Shown here one piece after another: positions 1 through 5,955 of a stretch of DNA of 11,110 nucleotides. Source of the stretch: an uncultured Lachnospiraceae bacterium (GTDB lineage Bacteria > Bacillota > Clostridia > Lachnospirales > Lachnospiraceae); assembly GCA_910588655.1 (NCBI GenBank), contig CAJUPJ010000062.1, forward strand, positions 1 through 11,110. The letters are read 5' to 3'. Below the pieces are notes generated by a model, which saw only the letters and a list, made by a program, of their open reading frames with translations, did not search any database and was not told the origin of the DNA. Made by a program: the position numbers and the translations under genes. Each line of letters begins with the position of its first letter. Position 1 is the stretch's first letter.

Positions 1-15
1 TTATATCCTTGTTTA

Positions 16-31
16 AATTACATTTGTAATT
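16..31. promoter_or_regulatory. Candidate operator, TACA-NN-TGTA palindrome
   Basis: AATTACATTTGTAATT is a 16-bp dyad with a 2-nt centre. Its core TACATTTGTA fits the TACA-NN-TGTA half-site arrangement known for BlaI/MecI/CopY-type repressors. Further TGTAAA and TTTACA half sites lie at 52-57 and 65-70, the latter being the -35 element of the next promoter. The regulator is not in the window, so the family assignment is inferred. Confidence 0.35.
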
Positions 32-64
32 AAAAAATGGGGAAACTCAAATGTAAATTCTATA

Positions 65-93
65 TTTACAGGCTTTTGCTTTTGGTGTATTAT
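65..93 (+). promoter_or_regulatory. Sigma-A-type promoter of the SdpI-like gene
   Basis: TTTACA at 65-70 and TATTAT at 88-93 are separated by 17 nt. An overlapping second TATTAT lies at 91-96. Transcription would start near 100, giving a leader of about 25 nt with AAGGGGG before the ATG at 126. Confidence 0.6.
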
Positions 94-125
94 TATATAG
101 TAACAGCCATTTTAAGGGGGATTTT

Positions 126-479
126 ATGTACATATTATTATTGTTAAATTTTATTGTTCCATTTGTAATGGTGCTTACTGGCAGTATTATTAAAAGACAT
201 CCTAATCATAATATGGGTAAGCAAAACGGGTATAGCAGCCCTGCTTCAAGAAAATCACAGATGCACTGGGATTATGCACAGAGTATTGCACCTGGTATTT
301 TTATTGCACTTGGGAAATACCTGTTTTTAACTGAAGCCCTGTTAAATATTATTTTTATTATACTAAGGGTTTCTGCCAGAGTGTCGGTTTCAATAGGTGA
401 GGCGGCAGGATTTTTGTTTTTAATTTTTGGTTTTTATTATACAGATTCAAAAATTAATGAAAAGTTTGCGGGACAGTAA
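126..479 (+). CDS. SdpI-like small integral membrane protein
   Basis: The product is 117 aa. A hydrophobic N-terminal helix (about residues 2-20) is followed by a polar segment (about 22-50) with the pattern N-x-x-MGKQNGY-x-SPASRKSQMHWDYAQ. This resembles the SdpI-family signature (G-Y/F-R-T-P-x-S-x-x-x-x-x-x-W-x-x-A). Two or three further hydrophobic stretches follow (about 53-70, 70-83 and 88-106). In B. subtilis SdpI gives immunity to the SdpC killing peptide, but most homologues have no proven function. Length fits a single SdpI domain. The start ATG has AAGGGGG 5-10 nt upstream. No toxin peptide or sdpR-type regulator is visible, so immunity here is only a possibility. Part of its start region is repeated at 1144-1164. 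Confidence 0.6.
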   Translation: MYILLLLNFIVPFVMVLTGSIIKRHPNHNMGKQNGYSSPASRKSQMHWDYAQSIAPGIFIALGKYLFLTEALLNIIFIILRVSARVSVSIGEAAGFLFLIFGFYYTDSKINEKFAGQ

Positions 480-511
480 AATCCGTTATTGATGGCTGGT
501 TATTTAATAAT

Positions 512-541
512 AAGGAAGATTATGTATTTTTCGTAGAAATA
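512..541 (+). repeat. 30-nt direct repeat, copy A (before TA module 1)
   Basis: This block matches 1168-1197 at 26 of 30 positions, with AGATTATGTATTTT conserved in both. It lies between the SdpI-like gene and the first TA promoter. With copy B it brackets the relB/yoeB-type pair. Confidence 0.7.
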
Positions 542-551
542 GAGCAAATGA

Positions 552-580
552 TTTACAATGTGTATTGATTGTGATATGAT
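552..580 (+). promoter_or_regulatory. Promoter and dyad operator of TA module 1
   Basis: TTTACA at 552-557 and TATGAT at 575-580 have a 17-nt spacer. The dyad ACAAT (555-559) and ATTGT (568-572) begins inside the -35 element and fills the spacer. This is a typical position for autorepression by a ribbon-helix-helix antitoxin. The promoter of the second TA module (10544-10572) has the same dyad in the same register. Confidence 0.6.
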
Positions 581-600
581 ATCAAAAAGGAGTGATAAAT

Positions 601-861
601 ATGGCACAGACAATGGTAAATTTCAGAATTGATGAAGATGTAAAGCGTAAAATGGAGTCAGCTTGCAAAGAGATGGGATTATCGCTTAGTACAGCATTCA
701 ATATTTTTGCTATCAAAGTTGGAAATGAAAGAAGAATACCATTCGAGGTAGCGGCAGATTCTTTTTATTCAGAATCAAATATGAGCGTGCTTGAAGAACG
801 CGCCGCAAATATTGAGTCGGGGAAATCCATTCCCAAAGAGCATGAATTGATTGAGGTATAA
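601..861 (+). CDS. RelB/DinJ-type antitoxin (TA module 1)
   Basis: The product is 86 aa. Residues about 3-45 (VNFRIDEDVKRKMESACKEMGLSLSTAFNIF) have the RelB/DinJ ribbon-helix-helix pattern: a short beta strand that would contact operator DNA, then two helices with the G-L-S/T-x-S-x-A-x-x-x-F motif. The C-terminal half, acidic and poorly ordered in composition, would wrap the toxin. The start is set at the ATG at 601 because AAGGAG at 587-592 is 8 nt upstream; an in-frame GTG at 592 lies inside that ribosome binding site. The toxin gene begins 3 nt after the stop codon, so the two are co-transcribed. It is expected to bind its own promoter (dyad at 555-572) and neutralise the downstream YoeB-type RNase. 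Confidence 0.85.
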   Translation: MAQTMVNFRIDEDVKRKMESACKEMGLSLSTAFNIFAIKVGNERRIPFEVAADSFYSESNMSVLEERAANIESGKSIPKEHELIEV

Positions 862-864
862 TAT

Positions 865-1128
865 ATGGGTATTTTATGGGAAGATGAAGCATGGTGGGAA
901 TATATTGGCTGGCAGAAACAGGACAAAAGGACATTAAAAAAGATAAACAACCTTATCAAGGATATACAAAGAAAGCCTTTTGAGGGAATGGGACATCCAG
1001 AACCATTGTCTGGAAATTTGTCTGGCTGGTGGAGCCGGCATATTGATGAAAAGAACCGTATTGTATACAAGTTTGAGAAAGGAAATATAACGGTTCTCTC
1101 ATGCAAAAACCATTATTATGATAAATAA
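865..1128 (+). CDS. YoeB/Txe-type mRNA interferase toxin
   Basis: The 87-aa product has the length and motif series of YoeB: W-x-x-Y-x-x-W near the N-terminus, then INNLIKDIQR-x-PFEG-x-G-x-PEPL, NLSGWWSR-x-I, R-I-V-Y and a terminal HYYDK. The residues known as catalytic in E. coli YoeB are all present at the same numbers: Glu46, Arg65, His83 and Tyr84. The protein should therefore be an active ribosome-dependent endoribonuclease. GAGG at 853-856, inside the end of the antitoxin gene, serves as its ribosome binding site. The partner is RelB/DinJ-like rather than the Phd/YefM-type antitoxin usual for YoeB. Confidence 0.93.
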   Translation: MGILWEDEAWWEYIGWQKQDKRTLKKINNLIKDIQRKPFEGMGHPEPLSGNLSGWWSRHIDEKNRIVYKFEKGNITVLSCKNHYYDK

Positions 1129-1143
1129 TATTTTTTATGGTAA

Positions 1144-1164
1144 TAAGTGGGATTTTATGTACAT
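1144..1164 (+). pseudogene. Relic of an SdpI-like gene start
   Basis: These 21 nt match the ribosome binding site and first codons of the SdpI-like gene (113-133) at 20 of 21 positions, including GGGATTTTATGTACAT. Three nt later comes copy B of the repeat that lies downstream of that gene. The reading frame from the ATG at 1157 stops after 19 codons. The simplest reading is a second copy of the SdpI locus that lost its body. Confidence 0.45.
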
Positions 1165-1167
1165 GTC

Positions 1168-1197
1168 AAGGGAGATTATGTATTTTCCATGGAAATA
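1168..1197 (+). repeat. 30-nt direct repeat, copy B (after TA module 1)
   Basis: This copy matches 512-541 at 26 of 30 positions. It contains a perfect 12-bp palindrome, TTTCCATGGAAA (1184-1195), which is degenerate in copy A (TTTCGTAGAAA). It ends 7 nt before the next -35 element, as copy A ends 10 nt before its own. Confidence 0.7.
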
Positions 1198-1204
1198 TTT
1201 TTTC

Positions 1205-1233
1205 TTGAACAATTAGCAAAAACAGAGTATACT
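1205..1233 (+). promoter_or_regulatory. Promoter of the orphan 140-aa gene
   Basis: TTGAAC at 1205-1210 and TATACT at 1228-1233 are separated by 17 nt. Predicted initiation is near 1240, about 54 nt before the chosen start codon. Confidence 0.6.
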
Positions 1234-1293
1234 GGATTATAAATAACAATGAAACAATACAGTATTAGCAGAAGCAGAAAAGGAGATATGCGG

Positions 1294-1716
1294 ATGGGGA
1301 ATATATATCTGCCAAAGCTGGTCAGCCAGAAGTACGATGAAACAATGGATTACCATATTACGATGTATGATAACCTGCCATATAAAAGGGATTCGGATTT
1401 CTGCGGCATCCAGCAGGTTGCATTATACAGCGGGCATATAATTAAGTATTATCTCTGCCTTAACCATGAAGATGCCTATGAGGTAGGCAACCATGATGAT
1501 GAGATAGAGGACATACTGGCAATGGTACAGATGAACGAGTCAAAAAGGGCTGCTGCCCCTGCCAGGAAACCAGCCAGCAGAAAGAGGGAGGAAGCTGGAA
1601 TTACACAGGAACAGATAAAAACTCTTTTACAGGATAAAGATGTCCCTGCTGGCAGTGATGATAATTTAGCTCCTGAAAATTCTGTCAATGCATTTGAAGG
1701 GGTTGAAGACTGGTAG
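1294..1716 (+). CDS. Hypothetical protein, 140 aa, monocistronic
   Basis: I do not recognise this family. Residues about 1-80 look globular and contain YLPKLVSQKYDETMDYH and a C-G-I-Q-Q-V-A-L-Y segment. A stretch rich in Lys, Arg, Ala and Pro (about 84-100) follows, then an acidic tail ending V-E-D-W. There is no signal peptide or membrane segment, so it is probably cytoplasmic. The start is set at the ATG at 1294 because AAAAGGAG (1278-1285) is 8 nt upstream. ATG 1288 would be only 2 nt from that site, and ATG 1249 has no ribosome binding site. It has its own promoter and a strong terminator, so it is a single-gene unit. The basic linker and acidic tail could suggest protein or nucleic-acid contacts, but that is speculation. 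Confidence 0.7.
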   Translation: MGNIYLPKLVSQKYDETMDYHITMYDNLPYKRDSDFCGIQQVALYSGHIIKYYLCLNHEDAYEVGNHDDEIEDILAMVQMNESKRAAAPARKPASRKREEAGITQEQIKTLLQDKDVPAGSDDNLAPENSVNAFEGVEDW

Positions 1717-1744
1717 CAGGTAGTAACCAAAAAACAGGAATTAA

Positions 1745-1777
1745 AGAAGCGGGATATTATTCCCGCTTTTTTCTTTT
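1745..1777 (+). terminator. Intrinsic terminator after the orphan gene
   Basis: An 8-bp stem, AAGCGGGA (1747-1754) with TCCCGCTT (1761-1768), closes a 6-nt loop. It runs into TTTTTTCTTTT. Confidence 0.92.
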
Positions 1778-1860
1778 AATGGCAGGTTTATTACAGCCAT
1801 CTGTCTGCAATATAGTAAGAAATACAGGTTTTTTATTAAAAATTCCGGCAAAATGTTTAT

Positions 1861-1888
1861 TTGACTTTTTAATTGTGTATGATATAAT
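1861..1888 (+). promoter_or_regulatory. Promoter of the ABC exporter operon
   Basis: TTGACT at 1861-1866 and a consensus TATAAT at 1883-1888 are 16 nt apart. A TGA triplet directly before the -10 gives an extended -10 element. The predicted leader is about 86 nt and contains only a weak hairpin (CTGG 1927-1930 with CCAG 1937-1940). Confidence 0.75.
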
Positions 1889-1980
1889 CATTGGAAGTAA
1901 TAAACTGGAAATAATAAATAAGCCTGCTGGCTGTATCCAGGCAAAGTAAAAAGAACTGGCTTTAGTGTAATGGAGAGAAT

Positions 1981-2766
1981 ATGGATATAAAAAAGTATAT
2001 TAGGAATTTCATGGATTACAAATATTTATTATTTGAATTAGTTAAGAAAAATATAAAATTAAAATACCGCCGTTCGTATCTTGGGATTTTATGGACGCTT
2101 GTTGAACCGTTACTTAACATGTTTGTACTTACAATAGTATTTGGTACATTATTCGGGCGTGATGACAGGACTTTTCCAGTTTTTATACTTTCCGGCCGTC
2201 TTTTGTTTTCGTTTTTTTCATCATCAACAAAAGCAGGGCTTAAAGCAATCAGCGGCAATGCAGCAATGATTAAAAAGGTATATGTGCCTAAATATATATA
2301 TGTGGTTTCGGCAATTATTTCTAATTTTATAACATTCCTTATATCACTTATTGTACTTGTGGGGGTTGGGGCAGTTTTAAAAGTAAAACCTACAATATAC
2401 CTTTTACAGGCAGTTATACCTATAATTGTACTTCTGGTTATGTCAGTCGGGATAGGGCTGCTGCTTGCAACCCTTGATGTATTTTTCAGGGATATAGAAT
2501 ATATCTGGTCAGTGGCTACAACGCTTATAATGTATGCATCAGCGATATTTTATTCAACAGACAGGGTTGCTAATACCGGCAATGCGTGGATATTTGATAT
2601 AAATCCTGTATATATGTGTATAGCTAATTTCCGTAATGCTGTATTATATGGACAGCCAATGAATATGGTATATTTTGCCAGGTCATCAGTAATAGCACTT
2701 GTGCTTCTTGTGGCAGGCATTATAATGTTTTACAAAAACCAGGATAAATTTATCCTTCATGTTTAG
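1981..2766 (+). CDS. ABC-2 type permease of a polysaccharide or teichoic acid exporter (TagG/Wzm type)
   Basis: The product is 261 aa, the usual size for Wzm/TagG permeases. The N-terminal amphipathic stretch and the motif K-Y-R-R-S-Y-L-G-I-L-W-T-L-x-x-P-L (about residues 28-45) are the hallmark of this family. About six hydrophobic segments follow (roughly 32-58, 66-84, 103-133, 138-165, 174-193 and 232-252), with an F-R-D-I-E-Y coupling-helix-like segment near 169. Such proteins form the membrane channel moving an undecaprenyl-linked glycan or teichoic acid across the cytoplasmic membrane, driven by the ATPase encoded next. The start has GGAGAG 3-8 nt upstream. The gap to the ATPase gene is 32 nt with no terminator, so the two form one operon. 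The substrate cannot be read from sequence. Confidence 0.93.
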   Translation: MDIKKYIRNFMDYKYLLFELVKKNIKLKYRRSYLGILWTLVEPLLNMFVLTIVFGTLFGRDDRTFPVFILSGRLLFSFFSSSTKAGLKAISGNAAMIKKVYVPKYIYVVSAIISNFITFLISLIVLVGVGAVLKVKPTIYLLQAVIPIIVLLVMSVGIGLLLATLDVFFRDIEYIWSVATTLIMYASAIFYSTDRVANTGNAWIFDINPVYMCIANFRNAVLYGQPMNMVYFARSSVIALVLLVAGIIMFYKNQDKFILHV

Positions 2767-2798
2767 AATAAAATATAAAGAAAACCCGGGAGGCTGTT

Positions 2799-3539
2799 TT
2801 GAAAGAGAATGTAGCAATTAGTGTAAAAGAAGCAGGCATGCGTTTTAATTTAAACCAGGAACATGTGGATAATCTTAAAGAATATTTCATAAAAATATTA
2901 AAGAGGGATTTAAAATATAATGAATTCTGGGCACTTAAAGATGTAAGCTTTGAGGTAAAAAAGGGTGAAAGGCTTGGAGTGCTTGGGCTTAATGGTTCAG
3001 GCAAAAGTACGCTGCTTAAGGTAGTGTCTGGTGTTTTAAAACCATCTACAGGAAAGGTACAGACAAGGGGCGTGGTTGCGCCGCTTCTTGAGCTTGGTGC
3101 AGGGTTCAGCCCGCAGTATACAGGCAGGGAGAATATTTATTTATATGGTGCGGTTCTTGGGTATAATAAAAGTTTTCTTGATGATAAATTTGATGAAATA
3201 GTGGATTTTTCGGGTCTTGGTGAATTTATAGAAGTACCTGTTAAAAACTATTCATCAGGAATGAAATCAAGGCTTGGTTTCTCTATTGCAACAATAGTTG
3301 AACCAGATATACTTATTCTTGACGAGGTATTGTCAGTTGGTGATAAAAAGTTCCGTTCTAAATGCGAAAAGAAGATAATGAGCATGTTTGACAGGGGGGT
3401 GACAGTGCTTTTTGTGTCACATTCACTTGAACAGGTACAGAGGCTTTGCGACAAGGCTATTATACTTGACAGCGGCAGGCTTGTAGCACATGGACCTGTT
3501 GAAAAAGTTGCAAGGGTGTATAAGAGCATGACAGGCTGA
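2799..3539 (+). CDS. ABC transporter ATPase of a polysaccharide or teichoic acid exporter (TagH/Wzt type)
   Basis: The 246-aa product is a complete nucleotide-binding domain. Walker A is GLNGSGKST (63-71), the signature is YSSGM (151-155), Walker B is ILILDE (171-176) with catalytic Glu176, the D-loop is near 179-182, and the switch histidine is His208. The segments LELGAGFSPQYTGRENIY (97-114) and DEVLSVGD are typical of the TagH/Wzt branch. The chosen start is TTG at 2799, 5 nt after GGGAGG; no ATG fits. The protein ends right after the ATPase domain and lacks the C-terminal extension found in B. subtilis TagH and in substrate-recognising Wzt proteins. It pairs with the upstream permease. 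Confidence 0.93.
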   Translation: MKENVAISVKEAGMRFNLNQEHVDNLKEYFIKILKRDLKYNEFWALKDVSFEVKKGERLGVLGLNGSGKSTLLKVVSGVLKPSTGKVQTRGVVAPLLELGAGFSPQYTGRENIYLYGAVLGYNKSFLDDKFDEIVDFSGLGEFIEVPVKNYSSGMKSRLGFSIATIVEPDILILDEVLSVGDKKFRSKCEKKIMSMFDRGVTVLFVSHSLEQVQRLCDKAIILDSGRLVAHGPVEKVARVYKSMTG

Positions 3540-3626
3540 ATGCATTGTAATACCTGGGTTTTATGCCATATTCACAAAATTTTAAGAATATTCCAGCCAT
3601 TTGGTACTTTTATTTTTTATAATAAG

Positions 3627-3635
3627 TGGTATAAT
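3627..3635 (+). promoter_or_regulatory. Extended -10 promoter of the LTA-synthase-like gene
   Basis: TGGTATAAT is a consensus -10 with the TGn extension. No good -35 element sits 16-18 nt upstream. The predicted start near 3642 gives a leader of about 40 nt. Confidence 0.5.
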
Positions 3636-3680
3636 TACCGTTGAAATTGAGGGCAGCTTTTTACAGAAATGAGGTGGCAT

Positions 3681-5771
3681 ATGCTTGATAGGAATAAGAG
3701 TACAGGAATAATTAAACATATTGCATTTTATATTATTGTGCCTGTAATTCTTGGGCTTGTAATTGAGTCGCTTAACCGTAAATCGTTAATTGCAGGTGTG
3801 GAATATATGGTGGGAAGCCCTTTGTTATTCTGTTTTAATACATTAATAATACTTCTTACACTTTCATTTGCATTATTTTTTAAAAGGGAAATATTTGTAT
3901 TTGTTTCTGTTTCATCAGTATGGCTTTTGTTTGGTATAGCAAATTATATAATACTGCATTTCAGGGTTACTCCGTTTTCAGCAGTAGATTTCACTCTTAT
4001 AAAAAGTGCAATAAGTGTGTCAGGACACTATTTTAGTATGCTTAATATTGCAATGGTAGTTGTAGCACTTTGCCTTATTGCTTTCTGCCTGGCATGTCTT
4101 TACAGGAAAGCGCCTTACCATAAACACAGGAATGGCAAGAATATTATTGTTTCGTTTGTTTCAGTAGCTGTTATTACAATAGTTATTATGTTTATAAAAA
4201 GTTCAAGCACTTCTGTGCAGGCACTGTCAACTAATTATACAAATATATCAGAAGCATATGAGAATTATGGTTTTGTATACTGCTTTACAAACAGCCTGAT
4301 TGACACAGGAATAGCAAAGCCGGATAATTATAGCGAAGAAGCAGTACAGGCAATAACCGGGAAGCTGGATGATAATAAAAGCACAGTATATGAAAATGGT
4401 AAGCCAAATATTATATTTATACAGCTTGAATCATTTTTTGATGTGGATTATGTAAAGGGTTTAAAGTATAAAAAAGACCCGCTGCCAGTATTCCATTCAC
4501 TACAGGAAAATTATACAAGCGGGATGCTTACAGTGCCGACTGTAGGGGCAGGTACTGTTAATACTGAGTTTGAGGTACTTACAGGTATCAGGCAGCATGA
4601 TTTTGGTGTGTGTGAATACCCATATAAAACTATTTTAAAGAGTGTGGCATCAGAGAGCATATGCCATGACCTTGCAAAGCTTGGATATAAAAGCCACAGC
4701 GTCCATAATAATGATGCAACATTCTATGGAAGGAATATAGTATTTTCAAGCCTTGGTTTTGATACATTTACTCCAATGGAATATATGAATGGCATTACTG
4801 AAAATGATAATGGCTGGGCAAATGATGATATTCTTGTGGATGAAATTATAAAGACATTAAATTCTACAAAGGGAGCAGACTTTACATTTGGAATTACAGT
4901 GCAGAGCCATGGCAAATATGATGTTGCTATGGATAAGGAATACCCGCTGGAAGTTTCTGGTGCTCCAGAGGGCATGGAAGCACAGTATACTTATTATGTA
5001 AACCAGATTGCTGAAGTTGACCAGATGATAGGAAACCTTATAGATAAGCTGTCAGAACGTGATGAGAAGACTTTGCTTGTACTTTATGGTGACCATCTCC
5101 CAAGCCTGGATATTTCTACAGATGAACTGGAAAATGGTGATTTGTACCAGACACAGTATGTTACATGGAATAATTATGGGCTGGATAAAAAAGACAAGGA
5201 TTTAACTTCATACCAGCTTTACCCATATATATTAGGCCAGGCTGGAATACATGAAGGCATTATAACAAAATACCACCAGCAGAGTGACTGGCAGGCAGCA
5301 GGATATACAGAAGGTCTTACTATGCTTTCATATGACCTGCTGTATGGTGAAAATTATGCATATAATGGAATTAACCCATTTAATAATTCTGATTTAAAGA
5401 TGGGCACAGATAAAATATCTGTTACAGATGTTGAGGAGATACCAGTGGTGGCAGATGATGAGAAGACATATCTTGTAACAGGTACAGGGTTTACACCATA
5501 TGCACAGGTATATTTTGATGGCAGCCACCTTGATACAGAGTGGATTGACAGCAGCCACCTGAAAATAACTGAAAGCCTGGACTTTGAACCGGATGAAGAG
5601 GAAACCGGGGATATAACAGGTGAAGAAGATGAAGGAAGCCAGGAAGGGACAGAAGAGGCAGACGATATTGACGAAACAGACGCATTTACAATAAAGATAC
5701 TTGATGATGATGGTGTTATACTAAGCACAAGCCAGACGTTATTATACAAGAATACATCATTGCCAGAATAG
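3681..5771 (+). CDS. LTA-synthase-like membrane phosphoglycerol transferase (sulfatase fold) with C-terminal extension
   Basis: The product is 696 aa from the ATG at 3681, which has GAGGTGG 3-10 nt upstream; the in-frame ATG at 3669 overlaps that site. About five membrane segments lie at 12-31, 46-66, 70-94, 117-140 and 154-172. The extracellular catalytic domain follows: FIQLESF with metal-ligand Glu250, GAGTVNTEFEVLTG with candidate nucleophile Thr292, HNNDATFYGRN near 342-352, QSHG with His410, and LYGDHLP with metal ligands Asp471 and His472. This is the LtaS/phosphoglycerol transferase pattern, so it should move glycerophosphate from phosphatidylglycerol to a wall or membrane polymer. 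Beyond about residue 577 is a beta-rich extension with TGTGFTPYAQVYFDG, like an IPT/TIG fold, interrupted by a highly acidic stretch (about 632-668). The neighbouring ABC exporter supports an envelope role. The exact polymer is unknown. Confidence 0.9.
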   Translation: MLDRNKSTGIIKHIAFYIIVPVILGLVIESLNRKSLIAGVEYMVGSPLLFCFNTLIILLTLSFALFFKREIFVFVSVSSVWLLFGIANYIILHFRVTPFSAVDFTLIKSAISVSGHYFSMLNIAMVVVALCLIAFCLACLYRKAPYHKHRNGKNIIVSFVSVAVITIVIMFIKSSSTSVQALSTNYTNISEAYENYGFVYCFTNSLIDTGIAKPDNYSEEAVQAITGKLDDNKSTVYENGKPNIIFIQLESFFDVDYVKGLKYKKDPLPVFHSLQENYTSGMLTVPTVGAGTVNTEFEVLTGIRQHDFGVCEYPYKTILKSVASESICHDLAKLGYKSHSVHNNDATFYGRNIVFSSLGFDTFTPMEYMNGITENDNGWANDDILVDEIIKTLNSTKGADFTFGITVQSHGKYDVAMDKEYPLEVSGAPEGMEAQYTYYVNQIAEVDQMIGNLIDKLSERDEKTLLVLYGDHLPSLDISTDELENGDLYQTQYVTWNNYGLDKKDKDLTSYQLYPYILGQAGIHEGIITKYHQQSDWQAAGYTEGLTMLSYDLLYGENYAYNGINPFNNSDLKMGTDKISVTDVEEIPVVADDEKTYLVTGTGFTPYAQVYFDGSHLDTEWIDSSHLKITESLDFEPDEEETGDITGEEDEGSQEGTEEADDIDETDAFTIKILDDDGVILSTSQTLLYKNTSLPE

Positions 5772-5790
5772 TAACAGATAAAAGCTATAT

Positions 5791-5835
5791 AAAGGTCATA
5801 TTTTGTCGTAAGACAGAGTATGACTTTTATTTTTA
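5791..5835 (+). terminator. Intrinsic terminator after the LTA-synthase-like gene
   Basis: The outer stem AAGGTCATA (5792-5800) pairs with TATGACTTT (5819-5827), with one G-U pair. The inner stem TTGTC/GACAG (5803-5807, 5812-5816) closes a GTAA loop. The tail is TTTTATTTTT. The inner stem also contains a Spo0A-box-like sequence (5802-5810). Confidence 0.85.
5802..5810 (+). promoter_or_regulatory. Candidate upstream Spo0A box of spoIIGA
   Basis: TTTGTCGTA matches the Spo0A box TTTGTCRAA at 8 of 9 positions. It lies about 76-84 nt upstream of the predicted spoIIGA transcription start, close to where distal Spo0A sites lie in B. subtilis spoIIG. It also sits inside the terminator hairpin of the preceding gene, so the match may be incidental. 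Confidence 0.35.
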
Positions 5836-5845
5836 TGTACTTTAG

Positions 5846-5879
5846 TTTGACATTATTCGTGAATGATATTATGTATACT
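5846..5879 (+). promoter_or_regulatory. Candidate Spo0A-dependent promoter of spoIIGA
   Basis: TTGACA at 5847-5852 and TATACT at 5874-5879 are 21 nt apart, longer than the normal 17. The B. subtilis spoIIG promoter is known for a 22-nt spacer and needs Spo0A~P to bind across the -35 region. On the minus strand 5846-5852 reads TGTCAAA, a Spo0A-box core overlapping the -35. Any TTGACA partly resembles this core, so that point alone is weak. Confidence 0.5.
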
Positions 5880-5955
5880 TTATATATAGCAAATATACCG
5901 CCAATTGGTATTCCTGAAACTGTCTGGCAAGCGCCCGGGGAAAGAAGGCATAAGC

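Noticed and set aside
5354..5749. Serine-rich minus-strand frame opposite the LTA-synthase-like tail
   Set aside because: The Ser richness is the complement of the acidic GAA/GAT/GAG codons of the real gene.
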